64,000 bases of DNA from Capitella teleta (lineage: Eukaryota; Annelida; Polychaeta; Capitellidae): positions 295,537 to 359,536 of the forward strand of contig KB299289.1 of the NCBI GenBank assembly GCA_000328365.1. Direction: 5' to 3'. The notes beneath the pieces are model-generated. The model was not told the DNA's origin. It worked only from the letters and a program-made list of their open reading frames with translations, and made no database searches. Of the stretch, positions 34,575 to 54,834 are shown in pieces. Within the stretch, counting starts at the first letter, position 1; each line of letters begins with the position of its first letter. Both the position numbers and the translations under genes were made by a program.

Positions 34575-37500
34575 ATGTCCTCACAAGACACCACGCCCCA
34601 TGAGCTTGCTCTGCTCAAATCTCTGCTCCGCTCACAATCTGAATCTGGCACAAATGACGAAAACCGGAAAGAAAACAGTCGCGTCAAATCAGGGAAAAAA
34701 TCTTCCAATGCTCGGAAAGTTTCCGAAGAACAAGATGGCGACACTCACAAAGTTGTACTCAGCTTAAGCAACCAGCGAGAGCGGGATCAATCGAAAGAAC
34801 ATCGCAAACCAAAGAGAAGAAGGCAGAGGGTGCAGACATATATTCCTCACATTGATTGTGATTTGCAGGCAAAATACAATGAACTGAGACTATTGATGAG
34901 TCATGAATATTCATTTCAACAAGAATTAGCCAAACAAAGGTTTATTCATGAAACAAAGCGACTCTTTGCGGACAAGTATGGAGTCGGAAACCAGCAACAT
35001 GTGTTTCTGCCGAAAGCTCCGTCCCCTTCAAGGAGACAGGCTGCAGTTGTAGGGCAAGATGGGCAAGACATCACCAACGGCGATGGTGAGAATTTTCATT
35101 GCTTTCATTTCCCTGGGGTGCTCACTCTGTCAATAACAGCATTGTGATTAAATTAATTATATCTTGTAAGAATTTGCCAATAACTGTATTGTTGCAATCT
35201 GTTATAAATATATTTTGGCAAAAAACTGACCACTGTGCTATGTTGCCAATTCAAGTTCTATTGTATTTTTGGCACTTGATAGATTTTATGACTTATCCAC
35301 TCATTCTCACTACCTCAATACTTATCCAACATTATGTAGTGACCGACACAGTATATTGCCTTCAAGCTAACACCTGACGTGTTGACTCATATCTAGACTA
35401 TTGTTGATTCCAACAACAACTCCTTTTGATCTTTGCCTCAATTTAAAATCAAGATTATATGCAGTTCAATTATGTAACTTGTGTTTACTGTTACCAATTC
35501 AGTACTAGTATACAAATAAGCAATATGGCTCACTAGTTCCGAATGTTGAATTCTTCAATCTTCCTTTTTTTTTTTTTTTTTGTAAATATTTTTTCAAATA
35601 CATTACAAATCATATGTAAACACTTTTGAAGAGCAATTTTCAGGTTTTTAGAGTACTTTACGAATTTATGACACCTTTTAATTTGGTGTTACTCCTTATT
35701 TCCCAGCAACTGCTTACGGCTTAATGCGTGAATTTCTTTGTTATATTGCTGGATAATTAGTCAAAGTCTCAAAGATGCTCTTTCAATTTAATACTATCAG
35801 TCAGTACCTCAATGAAGAAACCAGGAAATTTCTGTTTTCACCCTCTTTTATTTTCTTCAATATTCTGAGATAATAACCTTTGTTGTATTTTGTGTTAACA
35901 TATCAAAGATTATTTCAAAATCATAATTAATAGTCTGAATTATCCTCTCCTCTGGTGCATTTTTCAGAAAATGTCACTCGCGTACGATTTCTGAAAAAGT
36001 CGTCAATGTTGTAGGCCTAATTTCTCTGTCTTCTAATTCATTATTTTCGTGTTCAAATGATATATGTATAAGCAACTAGTATTCACATCACAAATTGACA
36101 ATTTAAATAGCAGGCCCATTTCAATATAAATTATATAATCTGCATGTATAACGTAAGCCCTGTCACATCAGAGCAGCCTCGCTCACTTGATCAAGTTTGG
36201 CACAAACGATTGAAGGAGATATGGTAAGAGGAGGAGTTGGAGATATGATCATCCATATAAACACTGAGATGACGGTTAATTTACTACATTGATAAATAGT
36301 CCTTAATTGAGTACAGCTAGCAACCGAGGAATTTATTACTCTTCGTGAAAATCTTGAAGGGTCGAAATTTCAAATACATTCTAAGTGTTCTTAAGCCTGA
36401 TATCTTATGAACTGCTGTTCTTCACTAGATAAGATAAGATAAGATGACGGTGATATAGCAGCGGGATAAGTGTTTTCAAATTGAAGAGTGCTTCAGATGT
36501 GTTTGGTTTGCCCTTTCCACATTCACTTCAGTTTTTTCTCTCTCTTTCATCCAGGTAATTGTATCCAATTTAGTTGCAATCTCCTCTCACCTTTTCATTT
36601 GTCAGAATTGTTAATTTAAGCGTATGACTTAGAACAATTCTTCCTCGGCACTACTATCTCCTATATAACAAGGGAAATTCTGATTACATACATACATATT
36701 GCATATCAATGGGAGAAGTAGATCGCAGCCCTCTTGCATTCATGCATTGTCCAATTATCAAGTTGACTTGACGACCGTTACGCTGGTGCCCTTCTCAGGC
36801 GATTCCTCCCTGGATCATTCATTTTGGATCCTTTCTTCTTCGTATTGATATTTGGGATGAATGCATTGAATGAATGTTAGGAGTTGCTATGAATATTGAG
36901 CGTGTTGTCATGGATATTTTGTAAACATCTCCAAGTCAGAATTGATAGCGATGTATCGATTTTGTGTTGGGAAAACCCAAGGAAAAATGTAGACAGAATA
37001 CTAAAGGATTAGCTCTTTGTAATGGTATTAATTATTTACTGGTTTGGCGGGATAATCTGATAACAGAGATCAATTATGCAGATCCTGATTTGATCTGAAG
37101 TTTATAAAATAATATGATTAGTTACATAAGCAGGACTTAAAAGGTCAGCGTGTTAACTTTCGCATATTGGTATATAATAGATTTATCTTCACTGATATTC
37201 GAAGGAGTGTGAGTGTAAATGGTTCCGGATTCTTTAATAGCCCAAATTGGTATATCTAGCCAAAGCACTCTACTGGTGTGCATACTCTAGTATGCTCTTT
37301 TGAATATATATATAGGCAGTATAGCATTAGGCTCTAGGAATTTTTGACTCGCAATATCTCTTACGCATTGCTAATTTTCTACATTGTACCAGAAAATTTA
37401 ATTCTCATCTTGTGCAGTTAGCTTGAAGCATCGGATGATCGAGAGGGTTGGGTAATAATTTAATTAATGAATCCCTTATACAAATAGCTTTATATTCTCC

Positions 37501-39314
37501 TTCTTATCCTCTCCTGTTTCATTTCATTTGCAGGTGACGAATACATCTTGATAGATGCCACACAGGGCGGCAACGGAGTCACCAAGCGCGTCTCCTTCAA
37601 GCCACCTTCTGATGCTCCTCAGCTGTCAGTGTCAGTGCAGAAACCACGCCCTGTCTCCGGTTACATCCCTCGAAAAAGTCGCCGCGTTTCTAGACCTCAG
37701 AGCGCACCTTCGCAACGGAAATCCACCGAGAAGAAGTTAGAGACTGCAAAGAGAAAAAGTCGGAGGAGGAGCCCATCGAACAGCAGCGAATATGAAACCG
37801 ATTCTTCAACGGAATCTCAGCCTGGTGACAAGTCTCGAAGCCGGTCACGCGACACGTTCGACCACTTGTTAAAGAACACTGATATCCCACAAATACAAGA
37901 ATGGCTGAAGAATAAGAATAAATTGGAGAGACAGCAAAGAAAAGAGAAAAGAAAGGCGATGAGAGAGAAGAAGAAACAGGAGGCGGAAGAGATTGAAAAG
38001 AAGGAGCGGAGACTGGAGAAGTCGAAGGAGAGGGTCAATGAATGGATGGCGCAGAAGAGGAAGGAACTGCGTCTCCTGAAGCGAAGGGACCGCCAAGCCA
38101 AGAAGATGTGCGGGGGAGGAGAGGAGGAGGAAGAAGAGAAGGAGGATTCCCCCGCTGAAGGAAACAAGAATAACTGCAACTGCGTCAACATCGTTGAAGG
38201 CAAGAAGACCCCGGTGGTGAACCGACCGCGTGTTCAAAGCGCACGGGCCAGCAAATCTCCTCGACCGCAGTCTTCGAGGAGGAGTGAAGAGTACAGAGAT
38301 GAGAGGAGGATTTCCTATGAGGATTGGGTGAAGAACAAAAGGGCGTCTGATGCCATCAAAAAGAAGGAAGAGCAAGAGAGGAGAGCTAAACTCAAAGGCA
38401 GCGGAGACCGAGCAGATGAAAAACTGATTTCAGAAACTGCTCACAAACGAATTGAAGCCATGCGTAATCTGAAAAAAAAAGTGGATACGGGCATCGAAGA
38501 AATTGACGATGAAGCCAATACTTACCCGGAAGAAAAAGAATCCCTTGGTCCTCGCTATGAATTAGAAGGACACGGGGGACAACGACCGAAAAGCGCGCAG
38601 CCAAAAAAGAGTAAAGCCCTGCTTCAAGCTAAGCGCCCGGTATCTGCATACAATGGTCCGCAGAAATCGCGTCGTAATTTTAAGCCATCGAACCCGGCTT
38701 CAATGAGCTACCCAAGCAGTGGGAAGAAAATCCCTTCACCACCAAAGCCAGGGATAGAGGTCACTGGAGCGTACACTGACGTCAAGTATCAGCAGAGGTC
38801 GTGGGATGGTTTCTCTGAGTATGTTTGGGATAAACTCACGGAAGAGGAACGAGCTGAGGCTGTTGATGGGTTAAATGAGGATGAAGGAGACGGAGGGAAG
38901 AAAGTACCGAGAGATGAAGAAAAGGAAACTGAACTCACAGAGGAAAATAATGAAGATGATCCAGAAATTGAAAAAGAGCAGATTCAAGATGAGAATATTG
39001 AAGAGAAAGAAAAGATTGAAGCTGTTGAACAAGAAGTTGAGCAAGAGGTTGAGGAAGAAAAAGTTAGAGAAGTAGAGAATGAGGATGAAGAAACCAAGAG
39101 AGAAATTGCTGAAGAATCAAACGATGACGCATCTTCTGAAGGAGATGAACACAAAAAACACGTTCATTTCGCGCCACAAGCTGTCGAAATCCACATCGAA
39201 GAGGATTCTGAGGTGATCTCTGAAAATCCCTCTCCCGTTACCGAGGAACAGGAAACAGAGGAAGAACTTCCGGAGAAAGAACCCAAAGTGGAAGAAAAGG
39301 AATCAGAAGACTAG
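34575..39314 (+). CDS. Coiled-coil, RPxSA-rich protein, probably microtubule-linked
   Basis: Two coding exons, 34575-35085 and 37534-39314, join in phase (G|GT) across a 2448-bp intron and give 763 residues. An acceptor (gattccag) just before the ATG implies an upstream leader exon. The protein is highly charged. About residues 230-460 hold basic segments with several RPxSA-type motifs (SRPQSAPSQRK, RPKSAQPKK, AKRPVSAYNG) and W-x-x-x-K coiled-coil units (IQEWLKNKNKLERQ, VNEWMAQKRKELRLLK, YEDWVKNKRAS). The C-terminal 170 residues are Glu/Lys-rich. The W-K units recall CCDC34/CCDC181 proteins of cilia and flagella, but I cannot confirm orthology. The gene is sound; the function is inferred. AATAAA occurs at 40714-40719. 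Confidence 0.85.
35086..37533 (+). other. Intron of the coiled-coil gene
   Basis: Bounded by GATG|gtgaga and catttgcag. It contains a poly-T run (35564-35581) and a short GATAA repeat near 36427. No internal gene or known mobile element was recognised. Confidence 0.7.
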
Positions 39315-40974
39315 TAGTTGTTTTCAACATTGCAAGTAATAATTACCCGTATGTAAATACACACGTACAATGTAGGATGACGTCTGATATTCTATGCAAT
39401 GAGAGTTATCTTTTGCATCATGATTATTTTCAAAAGGTTGTGAATTTTTTGAAATTTTAAATTGTTTAATTGTTGACATTTTGTTTTGTAATACAGGTAT
39501 TTGTTTTATAACTTTGTACAGGTATCTTAGTTAGGTATTGGTGCTTTCATTGTTCTTGATTTTTTTTTTTTTTTTTTTTTTTTTTTCCTGAAGGGTGAAA
39601 TTACTGTTGTCTCTGAATATATCTATTGCATAATTGGATTTCTTATATTGCATTATTTTGATTGTTTCAATAATATCCGCAACTGTATAAACTGTGCAAT
39701 AGTCTTTTCATGCTTTTGTACACATACATCATGCTCTTATCTTGCAAAAACAAATATCCATAGCTTCTTGCCTGTGATATGTAACCTTTTCACACACCTT
39801 GATCTCACTGAAAGAAATACATGTAGTTTGGAATATAATTATTGAAGAAAGAGAAAAACATTTATTCTGATTTTAAGAAATTATATGCTTATATTATAGT
39901 GAAAACTATTTATTTATTTAAATGTAAATATTTATGATATAATTTTTTAACCCCATTCAAAATTTTTTTATAATGTTTTTCATTTGCTCAACCCCCTATT
40001 GTTTTTTCTTTCACGCTCTTCGTGTTAATTGCACCAATTGTATCCTGGTGCCTTCAGTATCGGAACTTACTTCCTACCTTATCTATGTGTACATTTTCCA
40101 CAATTTAACCTGGATTTAAAATGCTCGAGGCTGCCATTATATACTGTGCTTTGTATGTGCCAAATTGAACTTGATACAATTCATGTATATCTGTTTCTCT
40201 ATTCTCAACATTCAGCTCTGATCTGACATTATATTTGACCTCTGACATTATATTTGACCTCTATAGTTGTTAAATAACAGCCTTTAGTTACTCTTTGTGG
40301 TATTTTTGTATCCATTGGTATGAGGACTGCATACTCATCATGATTGTTATACATCTCTGTCTGAAATGGATATTTATTTATTTTGCTATTGTGTACACAG
40401 TTTAGTTGTTCTCCTATTAAGTACCTCTCCCCTGTTATCTGTCCTCGCCTGCTATTAATGACTTTCAATGCACTTTATTCCATACGCCATCGTTAACGTG
40501 AATTAAAATGCGCTTTGTCAGCTTAAATCCTTGCCTTTCCTGGTTATGCTTCTTTGTGGTGTCATCCATCTTGTGTCCAATGGTAAAGTTAGTGGCCGGC
40601 CACCTTGTATCCATAGAAGAGGGAACGCGTACAGGTCTGGTATTATTTTTGCATGCTCGATGAAGCATTATAATTAAATGCGAAATGCTGTTGAACTTTC
40701 GACCCTAATACAAAATAAAAGCATAAAATACTGATTACCTGTGTATTGGTGGAGGACCTAAAGCTCTGAATACATGTTCATCATCCCAGTTTATTTCTTC
40801 ACCAAACAAAAGTATTGCACTGGGCTTGAATTGTTGGAATTAGCAAGAACCGCCCGAGTCAAAGTGCGTTATGAATCTTCATGACATCTGTTCTGATTCA
40901 CGATTGAATGTTGGTCGCGTGCGCTATCAATGTGTTTGGTTGGGTGAGTATTCAATCACAAGCACGCAAGACTC
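39315..40974 (+). other. 3' UTR and flank of the coiled-coil gene
   Basis: AT-rich, with a T run near 39560-39586 and a 19-bp direct repeat (TCTGACATTATATTTGACC, twice, 40222-40260). AATAAA at 40714-40719 is a plausible end of the message, giving a 3' UTR of about 1.4 kb. Confidence 0.4.
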
Positions 40975-40978
40975 TTAA

Positions 40979-41682
40979 GGGGAGGGAGAACTGGTTGAAA
41001 ATGGACTTTGAGTCATTATTTGATGCACCAAAGATGATTCTTATGCCTGGCTCACACAAGGAATATCATCGCTAACGATTTCGCGGGAGATATAATGCTA
41101 ATTGGGCGTGACGTCAGTCGCTGTGATGAAACACCGAGTTCCCCATCTTTTACAATGGGCCTCGTCATATCACCGTGTCCTGCGACTAAACACCTTGATA
41201 TTTTTTTATTTTCTTCTCGGAAATAGATAGAATAATCATTTTGGCACCAGTCAGGCGCAAACAAAAAATATTTTTCGCTATTTTTCTTATTTTAACAAGC
41301 GATTTTCTAGGACACCTACCACGTTTCTCATCCTGAAACAGTAAAAAGGTCAGCCAGAGTGCACCACGCATGCGCTTTCGTTTCGTAAACAACAAAGATG
41401 TCCTTTTATGGCGAAGATGCTCTGCTCTGATTGGCTGAAATCGATAGCTTCACGAGGGGAACGGAACCAATCAGCCATCAGCCAAACCAAGCCATCAGCT
41501 GACGTTTGCCTCCTATACTTCGCAATGGAAGCCATTCTCCCATAGGCGCAATGCTAACCCCGATATTCGGAATGCATTATTTCCTTACGCTTGCATCCAG
41601 GCATGGTGTTCTTGGCACGGAATGCTATCAATTAGTGCTATGAGTCAATAGAACATCACTTAAAATTTAGTTCCCCATCCCT
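40979..41682 (+). mobile_element. 704-bp TTAA-flanked MITE, family 1 copy 2
   Basis: Same length and orientation as the copy at 4532-5235, differing by scattered substitutions. TTAA at 40975-40978 and 41683-41686. The left end is GGGGAGGGAGAACTGG. The CRE palindrome TGACGTCA is kept at 41109-41116. Confidence 0.9.
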
Positions 41683-42692
41683 TTAATAAGTGAATGAAAA
41701 TGTGTTATTTCTTTCTGCGAGTGTTATCTTCATTTAGGTTGATTACGGGACTGAAAATGTATCCAAACATGAATTACGTGGTGACAAAAAAAAATCCCGC
41801 TGACTTTTGTATTGAGAATTTGAAATTATAAATGTGTTTGAGAAATTGAAAGGAGTAGAACAAGATTTCAATTGTGATACTCAAGTCCAAATTGTACAAC
41901 TCACCCGTCAGCATTAAATGTGAGCCTCAGGCGCTCGATGTAAACTGGACATTGTCCGCCACAACAGTGACCATCCGGTATATGCGGTCGTCATATTTAT
42001 ATACTAATATTAAAAGCTAAATAGTAGTAAAGTTTATTTTATTTCATTTACTTTTTTTATTGTTGCGCATTCTGTTTGTTTGACTCGACATTGCAATTAT
42101 TTCCTCTCTTTTTTTCCATGAGACTCGGAAGCAAAAATGGCCCATAAAAACATAAGTTTTGATGGAATAAATTATTCTTATTCTTAATAGAACAGGATCT
42201 TTGATTCGCTGTTACAATGCAATCACAAATAGTGCAAACAGATTCACTGTCGCGAGACCAATTAATATATGTGTGATTAATTTTATTGACAGCGTTCACC
42301 AGGATTACGAGATTCAACAATGTTTGCAATCTCTCCTGAGGCAAATATGATGGCTGTGCATCTTGTCATACAATAATATATGTGATCATGTCTCTATGGT
42401 CGTACGCGGAATAAAGATCCTTGCGTGGATATTGTCGATTCGGGAAGAGAGAATTCCTGTATTTCTGTAATGAACGGAGGAGTTAAGTTCATCCGTTGCA
42501 TACGATGGCGATTAAAGGACAGCGCAAGTTGTTCAAATTGTAAACAGATAATGGCAGTTAAATGGTGCGAACATCATAATAATGTAATTTAAAAGTGAAT
42601 AAAAAGATAATAAACACGAGAATAAAAAACAACAAAACAGAAGAAGAAGAAAAAAAACACTGAACTTTCGAGTTGAAAAGCACACTGAGCGC

Positions 42693-42801
42693 AAAAAAAA
42701 AAAAACAAAAAAACAAAAACAAAACAAAACAAAACAAAACAAAACAAAACAAAACAAAACAAAACAAAACAAAACAAAAAACAAAACAAAACAAAAAAAC
42801 T
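42693..42801. repeat. (AAAAC)n microsatellite
   Basis: About 15 near-perfect AAAAC units with A-rich edges. It produces spurious Phe/Cys/Leu frames on the minus strand. Confidence 0.95.
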
Positions 42802-43081
42802 CAAGTCTCGATTGGTCGAGATCGATAATAATGGAAACCTTTATGACGTAATGACGTATGAAAGACTGTAGTATACACAATCTAAGGAGTTGACAGTTGC
42901 ACGGATGAGGAGAAATGTACAAAGTTTGTTCTAAAAGATACCACGATAACACGTGTCTTTTTTCAAGTTTTACTGTGAACATTTAACCATTTAATAAGCA
43001 TACAAATTTCATTAACAAGGCTTTCGATATTTTATTCCGTTTTTCCACTTTCATTCATCAATCAGCATTTACATACTTCTC

Positions 43082-43087
43082 TTTATT
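43082..43087 (-). terminator. Poly(A) signal of the IgSF gene
   Basis: AATAAA on the minus strand, about 115 nt past the stop codon of the IgSF gene. Confidence 0.5.
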
Positions 43088-43202
43088 TCCACAATTAAGT
43101 CAATTAAATAAACAGATAATGTAATAATTTGAAATATTATGAAGCCCATAATCATATTGAATACACCATACGTGTACATGAAATACTGTGTGCACACACC
43201 CC

Positions 43203-50273
<7,071 letters not shown>

Positions 50274-51891
50274 TGTTAGCTAGATAGGCCACAAGACATG
50301 TTCAGCTTAATCCATTCGGTTATTTCAGTGACAGTACTCCATCATTCACAGCTGATCATATCTCGGTATAATTGCCGATCCGATTGGCGCAGCGCTTTCT
50401 GGAGATCATTCTGCGATCTCGCTCCTTTTCATATCCAATCCCCATTCGAACTGGCGAATAAATCTTGGTAGCGTGGTGCAGCTAAGAGCCTGGCGCACTG
50501 ATGCGCAACTGCATCGCACCCTTCGGTTTTATAAGATTGGATGTAGCAGGGCCATCTCTACGTCCTGCATACAGGGAGAGCTGCGCGAAGGGAGGTCGTA
50601 AAGAATGGGTTTCGATTGAAATGCATTGTCATCAGGATGTTGATGTATGACGGGGTCGATACGTTGAATACATGGACTAATGCAATGGAATCTTCAGACC
50701 CTGATTGCCTAATTCCCGTGTGTCTGACTGAATTGCTGCTGAATTGACGTAACCACCATTCATACTAGGAATCAGTGGATTCTCAAAGGATTCAGAATGA
50801 AAGAATAGCAGAATGGGAACAATATGTACCTGCTGCCTGATGAAGGGTTTCGGATCAGATAAGACCAGGTTATCGCAGTAGGCTGCTTCCACAGGCAGCC
50901 GGATCTACGAGGCAGTCAGAGAGATAATTCGCTTGTTAGCGTCGTCGCGGCCGTTCCTCGACCAAACGATGCAGCCCTGAATCCCAGATGCACAGCGGCG
51001 GAAAGCTGAGCAGTTTCCACTCGAATAGCTACCACGTGTGATTAATCCAGTGGATCAAACTTCATTACTGGGCAGCGTCGAAACTGAAAACATCAAAGCG
51101 TTGCCGCAGACGCAGATAAACAAGCTAACAATGAAATACGGGGTGAGAAGAGCGGGTCAGAAGACGTCGATGGGAAGAGCAGGCAGCGTAAAAACTTTCA
51201 ACGTGTTGAAAGATGCACGGGTGAAAGAAGCTTCGGAATGGATGGCTCATCGGTGAGATAAGGGGCGAAACAGGCGCAGGTATAGAGAGCCTAGCGAAAA
51301 GATGAAGATGATCGAGGAGAGGAATTAGAGGGAGGAGGAAGAGGATGAGAAAGATAAGAGGAGCACCGAAAACTACGCAAGAATTGGACAAAGAGAAAGG
51401 GAGCATCGACCTTGGGTTCAATCGAGAAATCAATCACGCGCAGAGATGACATGCACCGAATGACATACAAATGCACATGCCACAAAATCCCCCGAATAAA
51501 GGGAATAAACGCGGATGGCTGTCAGATGAGCTGCAATGTTCTTCCGCGGCTGAGATGCTCTCTTGGGCCGCGCGCCTCGACGCCCCTCCGTCAAGGAATG
51601 AATTGGAATCACGCAGCAAGAGTCGGATATTGGCTCAAAGAATTGCGAGAAGGGGCTCAGGTCATCTGATACAGCGCGTGATGGACTTCAATGTCCGATT
51701 GCCATGGCCACAGATCGCCTGCGTAGTTAGTCAGGGCTTTGCAGTGTTTTATGGTGAAGAGCGCGTTTTGTTTTCTTCTTCTTTGGTGTGCATTTTGGGC
51801 GTGGTTGCATTACTATAAAAGACGACATTGACATATTAATTGATATTTCTCGTTGCGTGAGTCCGATGATGGTTTACTGTGTTTCTTTATA
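50274..51891. other. Upstream flank of the IgSF gene, no gene supported
   Basis: Of mixed composition and more purine-rich at 51120-51400. Frames at 51038-51256 and 51471-51818 are open, and the first ends near a possible donor (CATCG|gtgaga). No motif, signal peptide or phase-matched partner exon was found. Confidence 0.35.
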
Positions 51892-52660
51892 GTCAATTTA
51901 ACTCTAAAAAAGGCCGAACCCGGACGAAATTACAACAAAATGTTTTTCATCGGAATTCTATGCGGAAGTATGCCCAGGTTAAAAAAAAGTCTCAAGAATT
52001 TTTTATTATTATTTTTTTTTAATTATTATTATTTTTATTTTTTTTTGAAAAGTGGTTAAGATCGATAATAAAGGACAAAAATCAGGGAAGATGGAACCTC
52101 GGCATATAATACAGATACCATAAAAGGTGCCGAGGCCATCTAAAGTTCTTGTGTTGTGATCGACATTGTCTGCAATGTACTGCATCAGCTGCGAAGCCAA
52201 TGGCTTATTCAGCTATTTCTAGGATACTAATTAATCACAATTATTACAATTATGACCAATAGAGAATTAAAAATTAACCCACTGCCTTAGTTTTTTCTTT
52301 CCCTGTAATTTAATATGCTATGTGCATAGGTTTTGAGCATTTAACGTGAAGCCATCAGGTAAATTAGTGCCTGTCGTTGCTAGGATACAAATAAATCGCA
52401 TGAACGTAACGGCACGTGATAGAATTTTGTAAATGGTATCATTGCCTCAGTTTATTATTTCTCTTCAATTTGACAAGCTATATGTCTAGGTTCGGAGCAT
52501 TTCCATTTTCCCTGATTTTTCATATTGTCGATTTTAACCACTTTTCCAGCGAATTTTTTCTTGGGACTATCTTGAATTAATCTGGGCATTCTTCCGCATA
52601 GAATTCCGATGAAAAATCTTTTGTTGCAATTTTGTCCTGGTTCAACCATATTTTGACTGG
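51892..52660. repeat. Inverted-repeat unit around a tandem repeat
   Basis: The left arm (about 51892-52120) and the right arm (about 52480-52660) are diverged inverted copies. TTTTTCATCGGAATTCTATG (left) recurs on the opposite strand at the right, along with GTGGTTAA-type and CATATA-type blocks. Between and partly within them lie two tandem units of about 160 bp (first CTAGGATAC at 52219, second at 52379; GAGCATT at 52336 and 52496). No TIR or TSD of a known superfamily was found at the edges. Confidence 0.6.
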
Positions 52661-53940
52661 ACTGTTATGCACAACCGTGTCGATTGCCATGTCGTTGCTG
52701 CACTCCGAATGGTTACGTGTCTTTCTTCGTCACGAGCTCATCAACGAAATCGAATAAGTCAATCATGATCGACTGATGGAATACTTTTCTGATGAACAAG
52801 GGTTGTATTGGTGTATATGGTGTATCGGAAATGAAAGCGAATGGAGAGCACAATACAATGTTCTTATTGTTTGTAGTTTGCGCAAAGCATTTGAAATAAT
52901 TATTTGAACATCGTATATGCATCGTTATTTTTATTTTTATTTGTTGACGGGCAAGCATCTCATTTTCAGTTTTCACTCTTGGGATGGTGGATCAGAATCA
53001 AGATTCACTGGTCAGTCTAAGAGATTTCTTGATTCGGGGAAGGATCCACACGAACAGGGAAATGGCTAAATTGCATGAAGATGAACATGAGATAGTTATT
53101 TATGTATTATTACAGCTTTGCGCTTCTATAATTTCAATAATTATTATTTTCTTATTCACCATAGAAGAAAAGATGGTTTGATGAATGCATAGAGCTGAAA
53201 GATTCATAATAATAGTACAAACAGCGGAGTCTTTCCAAGAATCAGAGAAATCATGAAATACAACTCCCTGGTAGGTCTGCCACTGGGTGAGTTACCTTCA
53301 TGTTCACCAATAAATTATATGTGATTATCTCCGTACTCTCATCACATATGAAATCACACTCGCATGTTTGTACAACGATGAGCATTGCTATCCATGTCGA
53401 ATCGTAGTCAATGGCCCCTCTTGGCCATATCTTGGTTGGCTGGTTCTCGTTCTGGTGGGCAATGATGTAATTGCTGACATTATTGAATGTAGACTTATTC
53501 CTTGGTGACTCAAAGCTGCTAATCTACATAAGCATGCAGCATGATAAAGTCTGGTGCCGTGTACCACTTATATTAGTATCATATAGAGACCTCTTGGGAT
53601 CTCGGGATCTATCAATGGGAATAGGGGAAGTCTCCAGTTATGGGTTCATTATCTGGCCTTCTAATAAGCAGGGGGTGTTAGTAGAGCCCCTGATTCATAA
53701 GTGCTTTTCTATTACGGTGCCGCATTGCTGCGCTTATAGCTTGAGTATTCTTCTCGCCAATGTATATAAATAACATATATAGAAAAATGAATAATGGAAG
53801 TCAAAATGATAAACTGAAAATTATGCATTCTATCAAAAAAGTGATTATTCCCACGGACATCAACTTCTGAGTATAACAGAGGAAGGGCATGTATGCAACC
53901 TGATTCCTGATTGAACTCAAGGAAGAAATTTGAATTTCGC
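52661..53940. other. Intergenic DNA, no gene supported
   Basis: It includes a 65-codon plus frame (52984-53181) with a C-terminal hydrophobic segment and a 100-codon frame (53471-53773). Neither has splice context or a recognisable motif. Confidence 0.35.
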
Positions 53941-53944
53941 TTAA

Positions 53945-54377
53945 AGAGGACCTCTGGTTGTTCAGAACTAGAAACGGGTGATAGAGGATGCATCCCAAAA
54001 GACAAATACGCCTTTTGACTGACATATTTTTAGACAATACGCTTGCTGTGAGCTAATTCCTAGATACATCGAATTTGAGAGGTTTAAAATCTCGCTTTCT
54101 TCTCGTGTTTTATTTCATACCGTTATGACGGCATAAAAGTAATTATCCCATTGTTAACAATGGGAGCCGTCGAGTGAGCAGATCTTTCAGCAGTTCTCAT
54201 AAAAGAAATCTCGCACTCATCTCGTTTCAAGCTATTCTGCCTGAGCAGGAATTTCGTATTTTAATTTGTCATGAATATCATTCACAGTTGACCAAATTTT
54301 TCAAAAACGGTCTCTAGTCACTCAATAAAGCCCACAGAACGGATTAAAAAAGGTTCCGAAATGAACAGAGGTCCTCT
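53945..54377 (-). mobile_element. TTAA-flanked MITE, family 2 copy C
   Basis: A 433-bp element in inverted orientation relative to copies A, B and D. TTAA at 53941-53944 and 54378-54381. Confidence 0.9.
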
Positions 54378-54834
54378 TTAACTTGCTTTCAATTGTCCAG
54401 ATATTTGATGAATACAGTTCAAACAAGGGATTATCTTACAAGTATGCAACCCACACCATCGCGTGCATGGTATATAGGCTATAGGTTTCAATAGCTACTA
54501 TTTCTCTGCTTTCCGCTCTTAAGATGTTGACTTTTTTTGGACTCCTTTTGATTTTCAGTCTTGGTTGGGAACCATAAAAACATAACCCAACGTATTTGTT
54601 TCCGGGCAGCGTGAGCAGTTGTGTTCCTTTTTCGAGTGGAAAAACTCCCGCCATTTCTTTGGGTGAAATGTTACCAAGAAGCTTAGATATCTAAGCTCTT
54701 TGGGTGTTGCTGCATAATATACGTAACTATATTTGTATTCATTGGGCGTTATTTCATCGCGCAATCTACAGTGTACACATTCTGGCACGTACTCTGGCAT
54801 CCAATAACTATATTATCCTCTTATTACTTTCCAG

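Larger units (their letters stand above)
41683..43202. other. 3' flank of the IgSF gene
   Basis: AT-rich, with the CAAAA repeat at 42693-42801. On the minus strand AATAAA (43087-43082) lies about 115 bp past the IgSF stop. No further gene is supported. Confidence 0.5.

Noticed and set aside
42533-42982. Long Phe/Leu/Cys-rich frames on the minus strand
   Set aside because: They are translations of the AAAAC microsatellite in several frames.
51471-51818. 115-codon plus frame with a hydrophobic C-terminus
   Set aside because: Overlapping frames on both strands are equally open, and no partner exon or motif was found.
52984-53181. 65-codon frame with a C-terminal membrane-like segment
   Set aside because: The hydrophobic part comes from an AT-rich stretch. 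There is no poly(A), promoter or conservation evidence.
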